A DNA stretch of 6,034 nucleotides from Candidatus Competibacteraceae bacterium. GTDB taxonomy: Bacteria; Pseudomonadota; Gammaproteobacteria; Competibacterales; Competibacteraceae. Shown here piece by piece: positions 1 to 5,210 of this stretch. The stretch is taken from NCBI GenBank assembly GCA_020444985.1, contig JAGRHK010000118.1, positions 1 to 6,034 of the forward strand, in the 5' to 3' direction. The position numbers were made by a program, and so were the translations under genes. The notes below the pieces were generated by a model. The model searched no databases, was not told the DNA's origin, and worked only from the letters and a program-made list of their open reading frames with translations. The number at the start of each line of letters is the position of its first letter. The stretch's first letter is position 1.

Positions 1-1336
1 CTTTCGCCCCCACATCGATGCCACGAGTGGGTTCATCGAGAATGAGAACCTTTGGTTTGGTATTAAGCCACTTGGCCAGAATAACCTTTTGCTGATTGCC
101 GCCGCTGAGCGTATCAATATTGGCGTCAAGCCCCGGGATTTTGATCGACAACTGTTTTACATAATTCTGCGCCAGACCTCGCTCCTTGGCCTTATTAATA
201 ATGCCCAGAAAGTTAGCAACGGTTTTCAGCGAACTGATCATCATATTCTGGATGATGCTTTGTCCTAATATCAGTCCGATACGTTTTCGGTCTTCAGTGA
301 CCAAGCCAATTCCCTGTTCAATCGCATCGTGCGGAGAATGGAAATTAACTTTTTGGTTATTCAAGTAAATTTCGCCTCGGGCCGGGCCTGGCGGCGCGCC
401 AAAAATTCCCGAGACCAATTCGGTTCTTCCTGATCCCATCAACCCAGAAAAGCCAAGAATTTCACCCTTGTATGCGCAAAATGACGCGTTTTTAACTTTT
501 TTCTGGCCTGGCAGCTCCGGATTGTCAATTTCAAAATTCCTGACCTCAAGCGTCTTTTCCCCACGCTGAAATTTTCCCTTTGGAAACATGTCCTTGACAT
601 CGCGACCGACCATACGGCTAATCAGTTGGTCCAGCGTGATCTCGGCTATCGGCGTCACATCACCGATAGTTTTTCCATCCCGCAACACAACCACGCGATC
701 TGCAATCTGCTGGAGTTCTTCCATTTTGTGCGAAATATAGGACATGCAGACGCCTTGGCGTTTTAATTTCCGAATAATCTCAAATAATGCGGCAACTTCC
801 TTATCGGTCAAAGCAGAGGTCGGCTCGTCGAATACTAATACATCAGCCTTTTTAGATAGCGCCTTGGCAATTTCCACCATTTGTTGTTTCCCGACCGTCA
901 AGTCCTTCACTTGATCTGTCGGCTTGAAATCCTGAATATTCAATTCATCCAACAAACGTTGCGTTTCAGCAAATAGTTTGCTCCAATTGATGACTCCAAA
1001 AGCATTGGTGATTTGGTGATCTAAAAAAATATTTTCGGCGACTGTCAATTCCGGGATTAGATTCAATTCCTGGTAAATGATGGCGATCCCCGACGCCTCT
1101 GCTTCTTTTGTATTGCGAAACTGCTTTAGATCTCCCCGCAGATAAATGTCCCCTTGATAAGTTGGATAAGGCCAAACTCCGCTCAAGACCTTCATCAAGG
1201 TTGATTTGCCTGCGCCATTTTCACCCATTAATGCCAGTACTTCTCCAGATCGTGCTTCGAAATTGACATCATCTAGGGCGCGCACACCCGGAAAGTCTTT
1301 GATAATGTTTTTCATTTCTAATACGATTTCGCCCAT
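1..1336 (-). CDS. xylG: Sugar ABC transporter ATP-binding protein, XylG-like (C-terminus beyond window)
   Basis: Cytoplasmic ATPase that powers import of a xylose-type sugar delivered by the neighbouring XylF. The 445 visible residues contain two ABC domains in tandem, the layout of the XylG/MglA/RbsA group. Domain 1 has Walker A GENGAGKST (38-46), Q-loop YQE (88-90), signature LTVGKQQ (146-152), Walker B ending FDE (169-171) and switch His203. Domain 2 has a Walker A lacking the Lys (GLMGSGRT, 298-305), which is normal in this group, then LSGGNQQ (410-416) and Walker B ending LDE (433-435). The family is usually a little over 500 residues, so about 65 residues lie left of position 1. The start is ATG at 1336, with GGTGA at 1342-1346 as ribosome binding site. 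It follows xylF by 124 bp and is presumably co-transcribed. Its base composition looks lower in G+C than xylF (hand counts of short samples). The XylG assignment rests partly on the neighbouring binding protein; a related pentose or hexose ATPase is possible. Confidence 0.93.
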   Translation of the reverse strand, partial: MGEIVLEMKNIIKDFPGVRALDDVNFEARSGEVLALMGENGAGKSTLMKVLSGVWPYPTYQGDIYLRGDLKQFRNTKEAEASGIAIIYQELNLIPELTVAENIFLDHQITNAFGVINWSKLFAETQRLLDELNIQDFKPTDQVKDLTVGKQQMVEIAKALSKKADVLVFDEPTSALTDKEVAALFEIIRKLKRQGVCMSYISHKMEELQQIADRVVVLRDGKTIGDVTPIAEITLDQLISRMVGRDVKDMFPKGKFQRGEKTLEVRNFEIDNPELPGQKKVKNASFCAYKGEILGFSGLMGSGRTELVSGIFGAPPGPARGEIYLNNQKVNFHSPHDAIEQGIGLVTEDRKRIGLILGQSIIQNMMISSLKTVANFLGIINKAKERGLAQNYVKQLSIKIPGLDANIDTLSGGNQQKVILAKWLNTKPKVLILDEPTRGIDVGAK

Positions 1337-1374
1337 TTAATTCACCATCCTGTTTTATACAAACTTTAATTATA

Positions 1375-1407
1375 AAGCCCACTTTATATTGACTATAGAG
1401 TGGGCTT
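1375..1407 (-). terminator. Intercistronic hairpin between xylF and xylG (partial terminator or mRNA stabiliser)
   Basis: Arms 1375-1388 and 1394-1407 are 14 nt each, pair at 13 of 14 positions and enclose a 5-nt loop. The strong part is AAGCCCACT with AGTGGGCTT. In the minus-strand transcript the odd pair is A-C; in a plus-strand transcript it would be a U-G wobble. The stem lies 53 nt after the xylF stop and is followed by TTTATAATT rather than a clean U-run, so it is a weak terminator at best. Binding-protein operons often have such a hairpin after the first gene, which keeps binding protein in excess over ATPase and permease. That role here is inferred. Confidence 0.6.
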
Positions 1408-1460
1408 CAACAGGTTACCTCTTATTGCGCGAAGGAAGTTTGGTTAGAACCGATTAATCA

Positions 1461-2510
1461 TCATTTACTGCCATATACCTGCTCTTTGGTATACAGCCCC
1501 CCGGCAATAATGGTGGAGTCCAGGTTATCCTTGGTGACCGGCACGATTTCGGTAACAACGGTCGGTACATCGACCGCGCCGTTATTGACCATTTTGTCAA
1601 CCTTGATGATTTCGGTGGGTTTTTTGTCAGGATTTTGGGCCAGCTTGACAGCAACTTCTGCGGCTGTCTCCGCCAATGGCTTTACTTTCTTCCAGATTTC
1701 GACGGTTTGCTTGCCCTGCGCCACATACTGAATATTAGCCAGATCGGCATCGGAACCGGCCACAAATACTTTGTCCGTATTGGCAAGCCCTTGTGCGTCG
1801 AGTGCCGCGACGACGCCTCTGGCCATGCCGCTGTTGTTGCAGATAAACGCATCAACCTTGTTCTTATACTTGGTCAATGCATTTTCGGTCGTGGCCATTG
1901 CTTTGTCGGTGGACCAGCCTTGGTGAGATTGCTCAACCACCAGTTCCAGGCCCGGGTTGTTCTTGATGATGTCCAATGCGCCACTGCTCATGGCGGCGGC
2001 GTTGGAATCGCCAGGTTGCCCCATAATGAGCGCGACTTTTCCTTCGACTTTGCCTTTATGTTTATTGAACCAGTCCAGCATGGCTTCGCCTTGGAGCTTA
2101 CCAACCGCCCAGCTATCCTGCATGACCATCAAGTCGAGAGGACCATTCACCAGCATTGAGTCATAACCGACGACTTTTACGTCTTCTTCATGCGCTGTCT
2201 TGACCATATTGCCCGCTGTTCCAGTATTCACCGGTTGGAGCACGATGACTTTACAGCCCTTGGACAGCATATTTTCAAACTTGGATAACTGTGCCTGCTC
2301 GTCGTTGTTAGCCGAATCGAACACGACCTCGGCGCCCAGGGATTCGGCTTTCGCTGTGAAGTCAGCTTTATCGCGCTGGTACCGCTCTTCCTGCATGGTT
2401 TTGAGTAAGAAGCAGACTTTGACCGGGTCAGCGCCAAACGCTTTGCCGCTCATGGCAAATATCGCGAGGGCTGGTGCGGCGAATAGAACCTTAAGGGTGG
2501 TTGGACTCAT
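1461..2510 (-). CDS. xylF: Periplasmic D-xylose-type sugar-binding protein XylF
   Basis: Secreted substrate-binding protein (349 aa) of the periplasmic type I fold, capturing sugar for the ABC transporter whose ATPase follows. Residues 1-26 form a signal peptide: Lys7, hydrophobic 8-20, and a likely cut after Ala-Phe-Gly26. The mature part follows E. coli XylF throughout as I recall it: EERYQRD (41-47), SANNDEQAQLSKFENML (66-82), GYDSML (115-120), ENAL (209-212), AQGL (239-242), GSDADLANI (252-260), and a KPLAETAAEVAV stretch (277-288). By that alignment Arg43, Asp117, Asn170, Trp199, Asp254 and Lys274 match sugar-contact positions, while the Arg after the YD pair is Ser118. The start at 2510 is preferred over an in-frame ATG at 2555 because it has a strong AAGGAG six bases upstream and places the signal peptide at the N-terminus. 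It is first in its operon. The family is secure; xylose as ligand is less so. Confidence 0.93.
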   Translation of the reverse strand: MSPTTLKVLFAAPALAIFAMSGKAFGADPVKVCFLLKTMQEERYQRDKADFTAKAESLGAEVVFDSANNDEQAQLSKFENMLSKGCKVIVLQPVNTGTAGNMVKTAHEEDVKVVGYDSMLVNGPLDLMVMQDSWAVGKLQGEAMLDWFNKHKGKVEGKVALIMGQPGDSNAAAMSSGALDIIKNNPGLELVVEQSHQGWSTDKAMATTENALTKYKNKVDAFICNNSGMARGVVAALDAQGLANTDKVFVAGSDADLANIQYVAQGKQTVEIWKKVKPLAETAAEVAVKLAQNPDKKPTEIIKVDKMVNNGAVDVPTVVTEIVPVTKDNLDSTIIAGGLYTKEQVYGSK

Positions 2511-2516
2511 TGGATT

Positions 2517-2522
2517 CTCCTT
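2517..2522 (-). promoter_or_regulatory. xylF ribosome binding site
   Basis: AAGGAG on the minus strand, six bases before ATG at 2510. It is a near-ideal Shine-Dalgarno sequence and decides the start in favour of 2510 over the upstream in-frame ATG at 2555. Confidence 0.85.
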
Positions 2523-2557
2523 AGAAATTATAAAATTGTGCTTTGATATATCCAATC

Positions 2558-2585
2558 GGCCGGCTGCTGCGAGTGCGTGGCCGGC
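2558..2585. repeat. Paired GGCCGGC repeats in the xylF leader
   Basis: GGCCGGC occurs at 2558-2564 and 2579-2585, exactly 21 bp apart, about two helical turns. The core GCCGGC is self-complementary, so the two copies can also pair as a 6-bp stem with a 15-nt loop in RNA. They lie 49-75 bp upstream of the xylF start and downstream of the candidate promoter. They could be paired operator half-sites or a leader hairpin; chance is possible for such a G+C-rich motif. Confidence 0.35.
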
Positions 2586-2632
2586 GTCTTCAGCGAGCGG
2601 ACGCAGATTCAGGCTGCGCCGATGATGTCAAA

Positions 2633-2680
2633 AATATAGGCTTTCCTAATGGGGATTACCAGGGTGGAAGCATAATCACA
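2633..2680 (-). promoter_or_regulatory. Candidate xylF promoter with CRP-like half-site
   Basis: On the minus strand TATATT (2638-2633) resembles a -10 box. Seventeen bases upstream lies a poor -35, TGGTAA (3 of 6 matches). A CRP-like site, TGTGA-N6-TTCCA (2680-2665), has a perfect left half and a weak right half. It would be centred roughly 46 bp upstream of the predicted transcription start. E. coli xylF is under CRP control, which makes this plausible. It would give a leader of about 115 nt. A nearby TTGACA (2631-2626) has no good -10 at the right distance. Confidence 0.3.
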
Positions 2681-2684
2681 TTTT

Positions 2685-2716
2685 GAGGGCTGTCGATTCC
2701 GAGGGTTGTCAATTCC
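2685..2716. repeat. Tandem 16-bp direct repeat upstream of xylF
   Basis: GAGGGCTGTCGATTCC (2685-2700) is followed without a gap by GAGGGTTGTCAATTCC (2701-2716), identical at 14 of 16 positions. It lies just upstream of the CRP-like half-site and candidate -10. Direct repeats are typical binding sites of AraC-family activators such as XylR, so a role as the operon's activator site is a reasonable inference. No regulator gene is in the window to support it. Confidence 0.5.
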
Positions 2717-2900
2717 ACAGCGCTTGGTCCCAGAGATGGCTGCCCGTATCTGAACTGACTATTACCCATTTATTCCTGAAGTTGCTACCCACGCGGACGC
2801 CAGCGTGAGAGCGGGTGGCGGGCAGGCTCAGCGTCTCTGATTTCCGCCAAAAGATCCACACCCCAGGCATCGCGATGTGGGTAATGGTCAATTTTTGCAA
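2709..2900 (-). CDS. Doubtful 63-codon reading frame overlapping the MITE-like element
   Basis: An open frame of 63 codons begins with TTG at 2900 and has no ribosome binding site; an internal ATG lies at codon 11. It has no signal peptide or membrane segment, and I recognise no domain. The peptide contains a Ser/Arg/Trp-rich run (for example FRNKWVIVSSDTGS, residues 41-54). The frame covers almost the whole inverted-repeat element at 2756-2890, so the open frame is probably a by-product of that element rather than a gene. Automated annotation might call it a hypothetical protein. Confidence 0.15.
   Translation of the reverse strand: MQKLTITHIAMPGVWIFWRKSETLSLPATRSHAGVRVGSNFRNKWVIVSSDTGSHLWDQALWN
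2756..2890. mobile_element. MITE-like 135-bp element with 13-bp terminal inverted repeats
   Basis: The left end TGACTATTACCCA (2756-2768) and right end TGGGTAATGGTCA (2878-2890) are inverted copies matching at 12 of 13 positions. Inside are a branched hairpin (2784-2794 with 2803-2819: GCTACCC/GGGTGGC outer stem with one wobble, ACGC/GCGT inner stem, a bulge between) and a perfect palindrome CATCGCGATG (2868-2877) abutting the right end. No transposase is present, as expected for a non-autonomous element. I see no clear target-site duplication, so insertion is unproven. It sits between the hemerythrin stop and the xylF promoter. Confidence 0.45.
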
Positions 2901-2984
2901 AGAGGGAAGAGAGATGCTTAAGATGATCTTTCTGAAACAGGTTTTTCTTTTATTTGATTTACTTGCAGGAATGTAGGAAATCCA

Positions 2985-3452
2985 TCACCTGTGCCCGAAT
3001 GAATGCCATAATTTCTGTACCCAGGATTTTTTGGACAATTCCGGTTTAATACCTTGTTCCAGAAAATAGGGGCTGTACCGCATATCCGATTCCATAATGT
3101 GCTTGGTCAGCCAGAGCTTGAGAAAATGCGCCAATTCGAAGCTAATGGAGCTTTTACCTTCGCGAAGTTTGACGCGAAACCGGTTTAATTGCTCGATCAG
3201 TTGGTCATGTTCCTCCTTGTGGCTTTCATATTCGGGATAGTGCAAAATCCGCATCAGACTCTCTTCAACCGCGAAGTGAATCCGAGTGTACTCGTCAAGC
3301 CGTTCGATAATCTTATCAATGACTTCCATGCCATGTCGCTGCTGAATCGCTTCATGAACCTCGTTGAGTAAGTCAACCAATACCTTGTGTTGAGCATCGA
3401 TTTCCTCAATGCCCATGCTCAGTGCGCTGGACCACTCGATAAATTTACCCAT
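2985..3452 (-). CDS. Bacteriohemerythrin, single-domain di-iron oxygen-binding protein
   Basis: Soluble four-helix-bundle protein of 155 residues that binds O2 at a non-haem di-iron centre; proposed family roles are oxygen storage, delivery or sensing. All seven expected ligands are present in order: His22 (IDAQH), His59 and Glu63 (HFAVEE), His78 and His82 (HKEEH), His118 and Asp123 (HIMESD). The N-terminal WSSALSMGIEEID is the family's opening motif. There is no signal peptide, membrane segment or fused signalling domain. The last 25 residues extend past the bundle and are basic. The start at 3452 is chosen because GAGG lies at 3463-3466 and the family motif begins six residues in; an ATG at 3473 adds seven residues but overlaps a candidate -10 box. 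It is divergent from the efflux operon. xylF lies downstream on the same strand after 474 bp, and I see no clear terminator between them. Confidence 0.95.
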   Translation of the reverse strand: MGKFIEWSSALSMGIEEIDAQHKVLVDLLNEVHEAIQQRHGMEVIDKIIERLDEYTRIHFAVEESLMRILHYPEYESHKEEHDQLIEQLNRFRVKLREGKSSISFELAHFLKLWLTKHIMESDMRYSPYFLEQGIKPELSKKSWVQKLWHSFGHR

Positions 3453-3472
3453 TATCAAAATACCTCGCTGCA

Positions 3473-3502
3473 TTTATACAGATCGAACCATAGCGCTGAA
3501 AA
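3473..3502 (-). promoter_or_regulatory. Candidate promoter of the hemerythrin gene
   Basis: Minus-strand TTTTCA (3502-3497) and TATAAA (3478-3473) are 18 bp apart, matching the sigma-70 consensus at 4 and 5 of 6 positions. Transcription would begin near 3466, right at the GAGG ribosome binding site, giving an unusually short leader. That makes the call tentative, and a start further upstream is possible. Confidence 0.25.
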
Positions 3503-3566
3503 GTCATCGAAGTTATCCGAAAGTGTTAAAGGGGCTCAGTAGCATTAAGAGGCTATTCTGAGTAAT

Positions 3567-3586
3567 AAACATTAAATCAAATGTTT
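3567..3586. promoter_or_regulatory. 20-bp dyad, possible repressor operator
   Basis: Arms AAACATT (3567-3573) and AATGTTT (3580-3586) are perfect inverted copies with a 6-bp A/T-rich centre. The length and symmetry suit a dimeric helix-turn-helix regulator. It lies about 115 bp upstream of the hemerythrin start and 345 bp upstream of the adaptor start, so hemerythrin control is more likely. It lacks a run of T typical of a terminator. Confidence 0.35.
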
Positions 3587-3930
3587 GCTTGTCGTCGGGA
3601 GCCGTTTACAGGTGATTTTACGCGCGATTGCCGACAAGGTGGCGCTCACAACCAATGAGTTCGTTTTTGTACGGCCGCTTAGGCAGCAATCCAACCGCTT
3701 GATCCTTGCTGTTTTGCTCCGGGCATGATGAGTTCCCTGGAAACAAAAAAAACCAGACTAAGCATATCACTTGTGTTTACGGGATATCCGAGGGTCATTC
3801 TGCTCCTTGCATTGGCGGCATTATAGGTCGCCCAACGCTGCTTGGCAGGATCATGGCCGCATTTCAGCGCGATCGCGCGTCGGCGAGTGCTTGTCTTGCC
3901 GCGTAAGGCTTGCACTACCTTGAGAGACTC

Positions 3931-5205
3931 ATGTCCGAGACCACCACGCTGCCCCGCCCCCTCCATAAGGCATGGTTGCTTAAAGCCATTCTTCCGCTCG
4001 TCATTCTGGGTCTGGCCGCCGCTGGATTTATGCTCCTGAAAGCCACTCGCGCGGTAACCCCTCCCGTTACCACACAGGAGAAGTCCTGGCGCGTCAATGC
4101 AATCGCAGTGACGCCTGAACGTTTGACGCCTAACCTGCGACTCTACGGTACGGTTGAAGCCCCTGGAAAAGCCCGGATCCGTGCAGGGGTGACGGCTGAC
4201 GTAGCGCAAGTTGCCGTCCGCGAGGGTCAGACCGTTGCTGCTGACGCCCTTCTGGTGATGCTGGATGCGCGTGATCTCGCATTGAATGTGCGTCAGCGTG
4301 ATGCCGATCTTCGGGAAATTAAAGCGCAGATTGTTAGCGAACAGGCGCGTCACGCTGCGAATTTGGAGACGCTGAACCGGGAAAAAACGTTACTGGATTT
4401 GGCGAAACGGGCGGTGACGCGCGCTCGGAATCTTAATACCCGTAAAATGATCTCGGAATCGGCTCTGGACGAGGCCTTGCAAACGGTGGAGAAGCAGGCC
4501 TTGGCATTGAACGCGCGTCAATTGGAAGTTGATGATCACGCCGCGCGACTGGCGCAAATTCAGGCCCGTCGCGCGCGCGCCGAAGCGTTGCGGGATCAAG
4601 CGCGACTGGATCTGGCCCGCGCCCGGATCGCCGCACCTTTTGCCGGTCGGGTGATGCAGACGCCCGTTGCGTCAGGCGACCGGGTGCGGCCAGGCGACTT
4701 GTTACTGGAAATGTATCCCTTGGGCGACCTGGAGATTCGCGCTCAGATCCCGTTTCGCACGTTGCCCGCAGTGCGCGCCGCCTTGGCGAGAAATCAGGCG
4801 CTCTCCGCAACAGCGACGGTCGATGGTCGATCAGTGACTGCGGAATTGGATCGTCTGGGTGGCGAGGCTGGCCAGAATAGCGGCGGGCTGGATGCGCTGT
4901 TTCGGATCATCCAAGGTGCGCAATGGTTGACGCCCGGTCGCGTGCTCACGCTACAGATGGATTTACCCCCGGAAGAGGCTGTGGTGGCGTTGCCATTCGA
5001 GGCGTTGTATGGCCTGAATCGCATCTACCGGCTGGAGGATGGCCGTATGGCGGCATTGACCGTTGAGCGCGTCGGCGAGCGGCGCAATGCAGACGATCAG
5101 GCGCAAGTGCTGGCGCGTAGTCCTGATTTGCGCGCCGGCGATCGCGTTATTACCACCCAGCTACCGAACGCCATCACCGGTCTCAAGGTCGAGGTGGTCG
5201 AGTAA
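3931..5205 (+). CDS. RND efflux periplasmic adaptor subunit (membrane fusion protein, HlyD/AcrA type)
   Basis: Links an inner-membrane RND pump to a TolC-like outer-membrane channel. The 424-residue product has a membrane anchor at about 18-37 and no lipobox Cys. Next come a split lipoyl domain (about 82-112 and 232-262, ending APFAGRV and SGDRVRPGDLL), a long alpha-helical hairpin (about 115-230), a beta-barrel (about 266-345) and a membrane-proximal domain (about 350-424). At the hairpin turn Arg164, Leu168 and Ser175 have the R-x3-L-x6-S spacing of the RLS motif by which AcrA-type adaptors dock on TolC. The start is ATG at 3931, with only a weak GAGAG upstream; an in-frame TTG at 3910 is less likely. 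It is followed after 5 bp by the pump gene. Substrate cannot be told from sequence. No regulator gene adjoins it. Confidence 0.94.
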   Translation: MSETTTLPRPLHKAWLLKAILPLVILGLAAAGFMLLKATRAVTPPVTTQEKSWRVNAIAVTPERLTPNLRLYGTVEAPGKARIRAGVTADVAQVAVREGQTVAADALLVMLDARDLALNVRQRDADLREIKAQIVSEQARHAANLETLNREKTLLDLAKRAVTRARNLNTRKMISESALDEALQTVEKQALALNARQLEVDDHAARLAQIQARRARAEALRDQARLDLARARIAAPFAGRVMQTPVASGDRVRPGDLLLEMYPLGDLEIRAQIPFRTLPAVRAALARNQALSATATVDGRSVTAELDRLGGEAGQNSGGLDALFRIIQGAQWLTPGRVLTLQMDLPPEEAVVALPFEALYGLNRIYRLEDGRMAALTVERVGERRNADDQAQVLARSPDLRAGDRVITTQLPNAITGLKVEVVE

Positions 5206-5210
5206 ATTCC

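Larger units (their letters stand above)
3453..3930. other. Divergent intergenic region between hemerythrin and efflux genes
   Basis: I see no convincing protein or RNA gene in this 478-bp stretch. It holds a 20-bp dyad (3567-3586), a distant inverted pair CTTGTCG/CGACAAG (3588-3594, 3632-3638), and a weak CAGCAA/TTGCTG stem followed by TTTT (3684-3689, 3706-3711). It also has an A8 run (near 3743-3750) and a perfect 12-bp palindrome GCGCGATCGCGC (3867-3878), 53 bp before the adaptor start. The spacing suggests it carries promoters for both divergent units. No strong sigma-70 promoter for the efflux operon was found; TTATAG near 3820 is the best -10 but lacks a -35. Confidence 0.6.

Noticed and set aside
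1337..1348. Three-codon mini-ORF (ATG GTG AAT TAA) directly abutting the xylG start
   Set aside because: A Shine-Dalgarno sequence is not properly spaced for it and such short frames arise by chance; its GGTGA more simply serves xylG.
1635..2159. Plus-strand open frame of 174 codons inside xylF
   Set aside because: It lies entirely antisense to xylF, which has a clear family match, signal peptide and ribosome binding site.
2900..2984. Possible intrinsic terminator after the hemerythrin gene
   Set aside because: Only tiny inverted repeats (for example AAGAT/ATCTT at 2920-2930) without a G+C-rich stem or a following U-run on the minus strand.
3574..3585. FNR-like half-site TTGAT on the minus strand upstream of the hemerythrin gene
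   Set aside because: Only one half matches TTGAT-N4-ATCAA; the opposite half does not, and the sequence is better explained by the AAACATT/AATGTTT dyad.
3706..3906. Plus-strand open frame of 66 codons just upstream of the adaptor
   Set aside because: No ribosome binding site, no signal peptide or domain, and the reading frame does not join the adaptor. It remains unproven non-coding sequence.
3679..4353. Minus-strand open frame of 224 codons across the spacer and the start of the adaptor gene
   Set aside because: It is largely antisense to the well-supported adaptor gene, shows no recognisable domain, and its composition reflects the complementary coding frame.
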